A DNA stretch of 5,864 nt from Opitutia bacterium (GTDB taxonomy: Bacteria > Verrucomicrobiota > Verrucomicrobiia > Opitutales > UBA953): contig CANHHS010000094.1 of assembly GCA_947460445.1 (NCBI GenBank), forward strand, positions 1 through 5,864. The letters run 5' to 3'. Every line of letters begins with the position of its first letter. Within the stretch, counting starts at the first letter, position 1. Below the pieces are notes generated by a model, which was not told the origin of the DNA, did not search any database, and saw nothing but the letters and a program-made list of their open reading frames with translations. A program made the translations under genes and the position numbers. Positions 1 through 5,864 of the stretch are shown one piece after another.

Positions 1-17
1 CATGCTCGCCGAGCATG
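1..17. repeat. 17-base palindrome covering the start codon of the first gene
   Basis: The sequence CATGCTCGCCGAGCATG is a perfect inverted repeat with 8-base arms around one central C. As RNA it could form a 7-base-pair stem with a GCC loop, and the right arm contains the ATG at 15-17. It could be an operator, an RNA hairpin that hides the start codon, or chance. No T-run follows, so it does not look like a terminator. It may extend left of the window. The palindrome is directly visible; a regulatory role is speculation. Confidence 0.4.
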
Positions 18-2714
18 TACCGTGCCGTCTTCGCACTTCTTGCCGTACTCACTGCGTCGACCCCCGCACAGGAACTTCGTGTGCCGGTATTAGGTGAAGC
101 ACCCGTCGCCCCAGCCAACGAGGCCCCTGCTGCCCGGGCGCTGATTGAACTAGCTGAGGAAACCCTGTCGGCGGGACTATCCTCAACATCTGCGGAACTC
201 CATCGCCGCGCACTGACCATCTCAGGGATCTCTGAAGCAGATCGTGAACGTGCCACCCTCGGGTTGGCTTTCGCTTTACTCGAACGCAATCAAGGAGAAC
301 AGGCACTTGCGCTCGTCAAACCGCTTCCGAATTCACCGCGCAAGGCTTTGCGTTTAGCTTTAGTGGGTTTGTTAAAAAACGATACGGCTCTCATCACCGA
401 AGCGGTTAGCCAGTTAAACGTCGAAGCTCTGCCCCTCGAAGAACGTCCTTGGGCATTAGCGGTCACGGGTATGATTGGTATCGCGCGTGAAACTCCTGGC
501 GCCGAAGCCGTTATTCGCAAAGCCATCGAATCCGCTGTCTCCGAATCACAACGTCAACGCATCGAATTACTCGCCTACCGCTCAGCGGTACAAAACGGAC
601 AAGTGGATGACGCTAGCTTAGCGTCCATGGAACGACGCGCCCGTGAAACCAAAGGCACTGAAGCGGGTTTTGCATTTGCCCGCACGTGGGCCACCTTACT
701 TGCCCGTCGCGGAAAAATTGCGGAGGCTGCCGCTGTCTTACAGGATGTGCGCGGGACGCAACCCGCGCGCCAAGCGGAAGCTGATTTAGCTGCGGGTATC
801 ATTCTTGGTCCGACGTCTGAAGAAGGTATCGGGCGCTTGCGCCTTGCGGCTGGCAACGCCGAGGCACCCGCATCGATTCGCAGTAAAGCCATTCGTGCAC
901 TCGCCACGAGCGTCACCGAAGCTGCCGCCGAACGTACCGTCCAACTCGCCAACGCAACCTACGCCTTTTTAAGCGACAGCCGCAACGGCTGCCCGCGTAG
1001 CGCAGAAATTACCGATGCCATTCACCTGGCACGTGCACAGATCATGCTCACGGCAGGCAACCGCGAACTCGCGCGCACGTCCGCCGAGGATTTATCACGC
1101 GAGACACCGGGTAGCCCGCTCGTCGCCGAGTCCGTTCGCATCTTAGCCTTCCTCGCTTGGGGAGATGGTTCATACCGCCTGGCTTCTTCGCACCTCGATC
1201 GTCTTGTCACGCTTGTACCCGCTCCGCGGCGCGACGCTATTCGGGCAGCATCGGCCGACTGTCTCTTTTTAGCTCACGACTATGCAGTAGCCGCACGGGC
1301 CTACACCAATCTACTGAAAGAGGCGACCGAGCCATCGATTCGCGACAGTGCTTTCCACCAAGCAATCCTGTGTATACTCGAAGAAGACGGCGGCCTCGAT
1401 AACGCGGCCAAACAACTCGAAGATGCGGTCGCTAAAGGAAAAATAAGCCGTGAACGTGTTTTGATGGGTGCATGGAATATCGCCGACTACGCACGACGTC
1501 ATGCTAAACCCGAAGACTTTGCGCGCATGCTTGGACGATTTTCAGGCATCACGCAATCGGCGCCCATTGATTTCGCATTACGCTTCGAATGGCTCCGTGC
1601 GTTATCAGCTCTCGCTAATGGTGATCGCACCTCTGCGATGCGTTATGCTGAAAGCGTGACCAATACCCTCCAAAACTTACCCAAAGAATCGAGTCCGCAA
1701 TTACTCGCGGCTGCAACCGAGCTGCGTGCACATGCTGCGCTACTTAAAGCACGTGCCTCGGCTGATACCAAGAGCGGCGCCGAGATTCGCGAGCTCGTCC
1801 AACTGCGCGAGCGCTATGGCAAAGTATCTGCGGGCGCAGCCTCCTTCCTTGCCGAAGGTCGTTTGCTGGCATCGGAAGGACGTCACGTTGAAGCCCAGAA
1901 ACGCTTTGAAGAACTCGCAAAAGATTACGCCAACGATCCAACGCTCGCCGAATTCGCTGCCCTTGGATTGCACGAAGCCGCCGAACAAGCCGCCATTCTC
2001 GCCGCAACCGAAGGTGAGAGTAAACTGCGCGAAGCTGCCAGCCTGCTGTCGACCTTTATCACCCGTTACCCCGGACATCCTCTCGTTTTCCAAGTCACCA
2101 TCCGTGAAGCTGAAATTCTCCGGAACCTCGGCGATTTCGATTCTGCATTACGCTTAATGGACGAACTCACGCGACAATTCCCGCAACACCCGCAGCGTGC
2201 ACAAGCTGAACTTGCTCGAGCAGATTGCTTGATGGGCTTGGCAGCCCTCCGTCGTGCCACCAACGGCGGACCTGATCGTGCACGTATTAGCCGTGCAGTC
2301 GCCGCCTACGAACGCGTGGTCGAAACATGGTCCCGCGATCCAGATGCCCTCGCTGAAAGCCGACATAAACTTGCCCAAGCTTTACTTGACCGTGCGAAGG
2401 GAGAATCTGCTGCCGATGCCGACGCAACCCGACGCGATGTTCGCCAATTACTCGCCCGCGAAGTAACTGATTTACTCGGCGGGTCACGTGATGCCTTAGG
2501 CATGAACGGGCGTTCGTGGGTATCGCGCTCGTTGTTACTCTTAGGCGAACGGTGCGAAGCCGACGGTGACCGTAAAGAAGCCATTGCCGCCTATCGTCTT
2601 TTACGTGACTTAAATGCGGGGCTCGGTGACAGTGAATCGCGCCTGCCCGGAAAAGCCCTCGCAGAAAGCAAACTTGCCGAACTCGAACGCGCACCGTCCA
2701 ATCCTACCAAGTAA
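15..2714 (+). CDS. Large exported TPR-repeat protein, probable periplasmic partner of the ExbB/ExbD-like pair
   Basis: This 899-residue protein starts with a typical Sec signal peptide: Arg3, a hydrophobic core at about residues 4-14, and a probable signal peptidase I cut after Ala18 (STPA|QE). There is no lipobox cysteine, so it is probably soluble in the periplasm. The rest is Ala/Leu/Glu/Arg-rich and helical, with TPR-like helix pairs recognisable at about 230-260, 383-400, 420-470, 613-660, 697-740, 757-790 and 840-865 (for example GDFDSALRLMDELTRQFP near 705). TPR arrays bind proteins; I see no catalytic domain. Its TAA stop overlaps the next ATG (TAATG), so it is probably translationally coupled to the exbB-like gene. 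This suggests a role like CpoB/YbgF with Tol-Pal, which is inference. ATG at 15 fits the signal peptide, but only 14 upstream bases are visible and no clear Shine-Dalgarno is seen. The exact function is unknown. Confidence 0.85.
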   Translation: MYRAVFALLAVLTASTPAQELRVPVLGEAPVAPANEAPAARALIELAEETLSAGLSSTSAELHRRALTISGISEADRERATLGLAFALLERNQGEQALALVKPLPNSPRKALRLALVGLLKNDTALITEAVSQLNVEALPLEERPWALAVTGMIGIARETPGAEAVIRKAIESAVSESQRQRIELLAYRSAVQNGQVDDASLASMERRARETKGTEAGFAFARTWATLLARRGKIAEAAAVLQDVRGTQPARQAEADLAAGIILGPTSEEGIGRLRLAAGNAEAPASIRSKAIRALATSVTEAAAERTVQLANATYAFLSDSRNGCPRSAEITDAIHLARAQIMLTAGNRELARTSAEDLSRETPGSPLVAESVRILAFLAWGDGSYRLASSHLDRLVTLVPAPRRDAIRAASADCLFLAHDYAVAARAYTNLLKEATEPSIRDSAFHQAILCILEEDGGLDNAAKQLEDAVAKGKISRERVLMGAWNIADYARRHAKPEDFARMLGRFSGITQSAPIDFALRFEWLRALSALANGDRTSAMRYAESVTNTLQNLPKESSPQLLAAATELRAHAALLKARASADTKSGAEIRELVQLRERYGKVSAGAASFLAEGRLLASEGRHVEAQKRFEELAKDYANDPTLAEFAALGLHEAAEQAAILAATEGESKLREAASLLSTFITRYPGHPLVFQVTIREAEILRNLGDFDSALRLMDELTRQFPQHPQRAQAELARADCLMGLAALRRATNGGPDRARISRAVAAYERVVETWSRDPDALAESRHKLAQALLDRAKGESAADADATRRDVRQLLAREVTDLLGGSRDALGMNGRSWVSRSLLLLGERCEADGDRKEAIAAYRLLRDLNAGLGDSESRLPGKALAESKLAELERAPSNPTK

Positions 2715-3373
2715 TGTCTCCCTCTACCTCTTTCTCTCTATTGGCTGATGGCGGCGCATTCGCGTGGCTCATCCTCTTGCTTTCATTGACTGCAGGTATC
2801 TTCTTCCTGGAGCGTGCCCTCTTTCTCCACCGCGGACATGTCCGTTCGTCCGACTTCATTGAAGGTGTGCGTAATAACTTACGCAACGGACGCTCCAACG
2901 AAGCGCTTGCTGCTTGCGAAGAATCCCCTGGCCCCGTTCCCCGCGTCGTCAAATCTGCGCTCCTCCGCATGTCGGCCGGTGAAGAAGCCATGCGTGCTGC
3001 TGCCACCGAAGCAGCCTTGCTAGAACTTCCCGTTCTCGAACGTCGCCTCGGAACCATCGCTGCCCTGAGTCGCATCATCCCCGTCTTAGCTTTAGCCGGA
3101 TCGGTTGTCGCAGGATTTGAAGTCATCAGCGCACTGCGCGACGGCAGTCTCTATGGTTCGAGCGACGGACTCTTAAAAGGCATGCAGGTCGCTCTCGCAA
3201 CGGGTGCCCTTGGACTCGTCGTCTCAGCACTGTGCTCCGCTGGACACCACTTTCTCGTTGGCCGCGTACGTGCGATTGTCACCGAAATGGAAACAGCGGC
3301 TTGGACGCTTATCACCTTCGTACGGCACGAACTTCCGGAAGAACAGGCAGCGGAGCGTAAACAAAAAGCATGA
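2714..3373 (+). CDS. MotA/TolQ/ExbB-family proton channel protein (divergent)
   Basis: This 219-residue inner-membrane protein has the ExbB/TolQ layout: a membrane segment at about residues 14-34, a cytoplasmic helical loop at about 40-118, then two membrane segments at about 119-140 and 157-182, and a charged C-terminal tail. In E. coli, ExbB and TolQ form a pentamer around an ExbD/TolR dimer and use the proton gradient to drive an envelope machine. The family TM2 motif (GLxGTV) reads ALAGSV here, with Ser130 at the usual Thr. Thr163 in TM3 matches the second conserved Thr, but the usual Ala-Ile-Pro in TM3 reads Ser171-Ala-Leu, so the proline is gone. The ATG overlaps the stop of the TPR gene, and the TGA overlaps the start of the exbD-like gene. 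No Shine-Dalgarno is obvious. Family assignment is good; whether it conducts protons is open. Substrate and system (Tol, Ton or other) cannot be told from sequence, so no symbol is given. Confidence 0.85.
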   Translation: MSPSTSFSLLADGGAFAWLILLLSLTAGIFFLERALFLHRGHVRSSDFIEGVRNNLRNGRSNEALAACEESPGPVPRVVKSALLRMSAGEEAMRAAATEAALLELPVLERRLGTIAALSRIIPVLALAGSVVAGFEVISALRDGSLYGSSDGLLKGMQVALATGALGLVVSALCSAGHHFLVGRVRAIVTEMETAAWTLITFVRHELPEEQAAERKQKA

Positions 3374-3834
3374 AGACACCCCTCGGAGTTCTTGCGCGTG
3401 TGCAAACGGCCGAAAGTGGTCTGAGTGCGATTTCATTTATTCTCGCAGCAACCTGCCTGTGCTTTACCGCCGTACTCGCCTCGCCCCTCGTCTATTGCCC
3501 AGGAATCTACATCGGCTTCGATAGCCAAAAAGTTTCCGCCCGTTCGCTGGAGATCGCCAAAGCTGAATCACCCGACCTCGCCCGCGTCGGCGCAGTGGCT
3601 ACATTGGTTTCTGCCCGTGGTGCCAACACGTATGTCATCGAAGGTCGCATCATCCAAGGCCGCGAAGCGTTGCTCATCGAGTTAAAGCGCATTGCCACGA
3701 ATCCTTCCCGCCGTGCGCTACCACTCTTAGTCAAATCAGATAAGTCGCAGACCATGCAAGGACTCTCCGATGTCTTTACAGCAGCCCGTACCGCTGGCTT
3801 CCCCGGCATCTTGCTCGCTACAGAATCCCGCTAA
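3370..3834 (+). CDS. ExbD/TolR-like protein without the usual membrane aspartate
   Basis: This 154-residue protein has a short N-terminus, one membrane segment at about residues 17-41, and a periplasmic domain. The periplasmic part resembles ExbD/TolR well: YVIEGRIIQG at 88-97, then LLVKSDKS at 119-126 followed by a helix ending in AGF at 142-144 and a final strand. In the family an Asp early in the membrane helix (ExbD D25, TolR D23) carries protons and is essential. Here residues 17-41 have no Asp or Glu at all; the equivalent place, counted from the Ala-Ser-Pro at 37-39, is about Leu25. Glu15 lies just outside the helix. Three cysteines (29, 31, 43) lie in or near the membrane. The start overlaps the preceding stop as ATGA. 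A GGAG at 3352-3355 is rather far upstream (14 bases) to be a good ribosome site. Family call rests on the C-terminal domain, gene order and size. Confidence 0.8.
   Translation: MKTPLGVLARVQTAESGLSAISFILAATCLCFTAVLASPLVYCPGIYIGFDSQKVSARSLEIAKAESPDLARVGAVATLVSARGANTYVIEGRIIQGREALLIELKRIATNPSRRALPLLVKSDKSQTMQGLSDVFTAARTAGFPGILLATESR
3758..3762 (+). promoter_or_regulatory. Possible Shine-Dalgarno AAGGA for an early uppS start
   Basis: AAGGA lies seven bases before an ATG at 3770 that is in frame with uppS. It sits inside the exbD-like coding region, where it encodes part of Gln-Gly, so it may be chance. If used, UppS would gain 25 residues and overlap the previous gene by 65 bases. Confidence 0.2.
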
Positions 3835-3844
3835 ACTTCTCCGC

Positions 3845-4600
3845 GTGACGCAATCCACCCCCGAGCCCAAACGACTACCCGTTCACGTGGGTATTATCAT
3901 GGATGGCAATGGACGTTGGGCATCGCAGCGCGGTTTACCACGACTCGAAGGTCATCGCCGTGGCGCCGAGCGCCTCATCGAAGTTGTCGATGCCGCCATT
4001 GATCATGGCGTGCGTTGCTTAACCCTCTTTGCATTTTCGGCCGAAAACTGGAAACGCCCCGCAGAAGAAGTCGGCGGACTATTCAAACTCGGCGAATGGG
4101 TTCTCCGCCTTCACCTCCATCGCCTCTCCAAACGCCACGTACGTTTCCGTACCATCGGTGACATCACCGCGATGCCCGAGTTTATCCGTATCCCACTCGA
4201 AGAAGCAGTTGCCGCGAGCAAAGATAACACCGGCTTCGAACTCGTCATCGCCCTCAACTACGGCTCGCGCCAAGAAACCGTGAAGGCTGCAAGACAACTC
4301 GCTACCGATGCGGTTGCTGGGAAAATTAGCCCAGATGCAATTCAGTGGGACGACTTCGCTACTCGCCTCGAGACCCACGGTCTACCTGACCCCGATCTCA
4401 TCATTCGTACTTCGGGTGAATCACGCTTAAGTAACTTCCTCCTCTTACAAGCAGCGTACGCCGAGATTGTCATCACACCCACGTACTGGCCTGACTTCGG
4501 TGCCGAGGCTTTTGGTGCTGCCCTGCAAGAATACGCTAAACGCGAACGTCGTTTCGGCATGACCGGCGAACAAATCCGCCCTACCCCTCAAGAAACATGA
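3845..4600 (+). CDS. uppS: Undecaprenyl diphosphate synthase (cis-prenyltransferase)
   Basis: UppS adds isopentenyl diphosphate units in cis to farnesyl diphosphate to make C55 undecaprenyl diphosphate, the carrier lipid for peptidoglycan and surface polysaccharides; it acts at the cytoplasmic face of the membrane. With the GTG start the protein has 251 residues, normal for the family, and its key residues align with E. coli UppS at a constant offset of six: Asp20, Asn22 and Arg24 in MDGNGRWA, His37, Ser65 in FAFSAENW, Arg188, Glu192 and Arg194 in RTSGESRLSN, and the Mg-binding Glu207. All expected active-site residues are present. I chose GTG 3845, 10 bases after the exbD-like stop, because the family usually begins shortly before the HVGIIMDG motif. 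No Shine-Dalgarno precedes it, and the alternative ATG at 3770 has one but would overlap exbD by 65 bases. The TGA overlaps the cdsA start. Function is near certain; the start is not. Confidence 0.96.
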   Translation: MTQSTPEPKRLPVHVGIIMDGNGRWASQRGLPRLEGHRRGAERLIEVVDAAIDHGVRCLTLFAFSAENWKRPAEEVGGLFKLGEWVLRLHLHRLSKRHVRFRTIGDITAMPEFIRIPLEEAVAASKDNTGFELVIALNYGSRQETVKAARQLATDAVAGKISPDAIQWDDFATRLETHGLPDPDLIIRTSGESRLSNFLLLQAAYAEIVITPTYWPDFGAEAFGAALQEYAKRERRFGMTGEQIRPTPQET

Positions 4601-5487
4601 AAGATCGTATGTTTAGTACGATTGGTCTTTGGACGATTGTCGGACTGATCATCTGGATTGGCGGACTCTTCTCCGTCGCGGAACAAGCTGCCTTTGGCCT
4701 ACTCGCCGTGCTTGTCTGCGCAGCTCAATATGAGTTCTACCAACTCGTTAAGAAGATGGATGGGGCTCGTCGGCCAGATACTTCGGGCATCGTCGCTGGC
4801 TTCATCTTCTTATTCGCACTTTTCTTTTTCGGTAACGTACGGATGCAGGCGAATGTCTACACAAGCGCTGCCGCCATCTTCATGGGCGTGCACCTCATCT
4901 CGCTTCTCAAGAATCCAACGCAGACACCTGGCTTGCTGAAAAAATTCCCAACGCTCTACGGGTTTATGTATATACCCTTTATGCTCTCGGCGTTGGTGGC
5001 GATTGCGCGGATGGAGAGCGGCGTCCTTCTGAACAGGCATTCCGATGGCTTGTATTATGTCGTCTGGGTTTTTGTGGCCACGAAGTTCACGGATGTCGGC
5101 GGACTGCTCATTGGCGTGCCATTCGGGAAGCACAAGATTGCCCCAACCATCAGTCCGGCCAAAAGCTGGGAAGGCTGCGTGGGTGGATTATTCTTCTCAG
5201 CTTTAGCATCCGCAGGCTTCGCATGGCTTTGCCGAAATCATCTCGGCGCAACCGAGTTCATGTTGCCCCTCAGGGCCGCCCTACTCGCTTTACCGCTGGC
5301 AGCACTGAGCGTTCCTTCAGACCTCGTTGAATCTGTCTTCAAACGGCAAGCGGGTGAAAAAGATTCCGGAAAAACGATTCCAGGTATCGGCGGCGCACTT
5401 GATTTAATTGATAGCTTAGTGCTGACCGCACCTGTCGCACTCATCCTCCTGTCTTACTGCCTTGAATGGGCGAAGCGGGCGGAATGA
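4597..5487 (+). CDS. cdsA: Phosphatidate cytidylyltransferase (CDP-diacylglycerol synthase)
   Basis: CdsA converts phosphatidic acid and CTP to CDP-diacylglycerol, the precursor of all common bacterial phospholipids, in the inner membrane. The 296-residue protein is highly hydrophobic with about eight membrane segments. Conserved parts are Lys163 and Asp166, the GKHKIAPTISPAKSWEG stretch at 177-193, Asp242, and the C-terminal signature at 246-272 with Lys249-Arg250, Lys255-Asp256, and Asp269 and Asp272. Two signature positions differ from the usual form: GHGG reads GIGG (Ile264), and DRxD reads DLID (Leu270). Similar changes occur, as I recall, in chlamydial and other PVC relatives, so this is probably a lineage form and the enzyme is likely active. 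The gene overlaps uppS by ATGA and its stop overlaps the miaA ATG. A second in-frame ATG at 4609 is a less likely start. Its codon use is odd: seven of ten arginines are CGG or AGG, codons absent from uppS. Confidence 0.95.
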   Translation: MKDRMFSTIGLWTIVGLIIWIGGLFSVAEQAAFGLLAVLVCAAQYEFYQLVKKMDGARRPDTSGIVAGFIFLFALFFFGNVRMQANVYTSAAAIFMGVHLISLLKNPTQTPGLLKKFPTLYGFMYIPFMLSALVAIARMESGVLLNRHSDGLYYVVWVFVATKFTDVGGLLIGVPFGKHKIAPTISPAKSWEGCVGGLFFSALASAGFAWLCRNHLGATEFMLPLRAALLALPLAALSVPSDLVESVFKRQAGEKDSGKTIPGIGGALDLIDSLVLTAPVALILLSYCLEWAKRAE

Positions 5488-5864
5488 AGACCGCACCTAC
5501 ACTGCGTCTCTTAACCGGACCCACGGCTTCGGGTAAGACCGAGGCTGCCTTGCGCTGGGCAGAATCCTGCGGCGGAGAAATCCTCTCGTGCGACTCCGTC
5601 TGTGTCTATCGTGGTTTAAATATCGGATCCGCGAAACCCACACCTGCTGAACAAGCGCGTGCTCCACATCACGGCATTGATTTAGCGGAACCGTCTGAAC
5701 GTTATTCGGTGGCAACGTACGTCACCTATGCCCGTTCGGTGATTGATTCTGCCATCGCGCGCGGAAAGCCCATCATGGTGACAGGTGGAAGCGGCTTTTA
5801 CCTCGCCGCATTTTTTGGTCCAGTGGCCGATGCCCTCGAAATTCCCGAAGCAGCAAGTGCGGAA
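5484..5864 (+). CDS. miaA: tRNA dimethylallyltransferase, N-terminal part (cut by window edge)
   Basis: MiaA transfers the dimethylallyl group of DMAPP to N6 of adenosine 37 in tRNAs that read codons beginning with U, stabilising codon-anticodon pairing. The 127 visible codons have no stop, and the window ends in the gene; full MiaA is usually about 300 residues. Visible motifs in order: P-loop GPTASGKT at 12-19; SCDSVCVYRGLNIGSAKP at 35-52, in which Asp37 matches the E. coli catalytic Asp42; PHHGIDL at 61-67; PSERYS at 70-75; and GGSGFY at 101-106, where Ser103 replaces the common Thr of GGT. The ATG overlaps the cdsA stop as ATGA; a GCGGA directly abuts it, too close to be a good ribosome site, so coupling to cdsA is likely. 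MiaA is not commonly next to cdsA; dxr or rseP is more usual there. Identification is secure; the missing C-terminal half cannot be judged. Confidence 0.96.
   Translation, partial: MKTAPTLRLLTGPTASGKTEAALRWAESCGGEILSCDSVCVYRGLNIGSAKPTPAEQARAPHHGIDLAEPSERYSVATYVTYARSVIDSAIARGKPIMVTGGSGFYLAAFFGPVADALEIPEAASAE

Noticed and set aside
1..97. Tail of an upstream gene overlapping the TPR gene start
   Set aside because: Two other frames stay open until stops at 91-93 and 95-97, but nothing in those short stretches is recognisable, so an upstream gene cannot be supported.
977..991. Hairpin CAGCCG-CAA-CGGCTG
   Set aside because: It lies in the middle of the TPR coding region without a following T-run, so it is not a terminator; a six-base stem is likely chance at this base composition.
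1740..2093. Minus-strand open frame of 117 codons inside the TPR gene (also others at 575-952 and 2287-2694)
   Set aside because: They lie fully inside a well-supported gene, have unusual compositions and no recognisable motif; long antisense frames are expected in GC-rich coding DNA.
2704..3126. Minus-strand open frame of 140 codons opposite the exbB-like gene
   Set aside because: The product is Arg/Ser/Ala-rich without motifs, and the + strand gene has clear membrane segments and family layout.
3370..3400. TPL at residues 3-5 of the ExbD-like protein resembling the family TPLxD motif, or a frameshift hiding the Asp
   Set aside because: No hydrophobic helix follows directly after TPL, and the other + frame (from 3425) gives no ExbD-like N-terminus, so neither a shifted motif nor a frameshift explains the missing Asp.
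1..5864. Mobile elements, CRISPR arrays, tRNA or rRNA genes
   Set aside because: No transposase, integrase, regular direct repeats or RNA-gene motifs were seen; coding DNA fills the window nearly end to end.

Overview
This window is one tightly packed run of six genes, all on the + strand. In order they are a large exported TPR-repeat protein, an ExbB/TolQ-type membrane protein, an ExbD/TolR-type protein, uppS (undecaprenyl diphosphate synthase), cdsA (phosphatidate cytidylyltransferase) and the first 127 codons of miaA (tRNA dimethylallyltransferase), which runs off the right edge. There is almost no non-coding DNA. Four of the five junctions are stop/start overlaps (TAATG once, ATGA three times) and the fifth is a gap of about 10 bases if uppS starts at its GTG. 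I see no rRNA, tRNA, CRISPR array, insertion sequence, terminator or convincing promoter, and no gap above 300 bases.

The DNA is moderately GC-rich. The protein motifs suggest a Gram-negative bacterium of the PVC group, most likely Verrucomicrobiota (Opitutae-like). Reasons are a CdsA signature with GIGG and DLID in place of the usual GHGG and DRID, a GGSGFY motif in MiaA, and an ExbB/ExbD pair with a large TPR protein beside uppS-cdsA. The placement rests on recollection of family features, not on a search.

Positions 1-3834 form an envelope module. The TPR protein has a signal peptide and probably works in the periplasm next to the ExbB/ExbD-like inner-membrane pair, as CpoB does with Tol-Pal. 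The ExbD-like protein has no acidic residue in its membrane segment, and the ExbB-like protein has changes at normally conserved pore positions. The pair may therefore not be an ordinary proton-driven motor. No TonB, TolA, TolB or Pal gene is present here.

Positions 3845-5864 form a lipid-precursor and prenyl module. UppS makes the C55 carrier lipid for peptidoglycan and surface polysaccharide, CdsA makes CDP-diacylglycerol for phospholipids, and MiaA uses the isoprenoid DMAPP to modify tRNA A37. The genes are likely co-transcribed, which would tie envelope growth to isoprenoid use. Arginine codon use in cdsA differs sharply from that of its neighbours.
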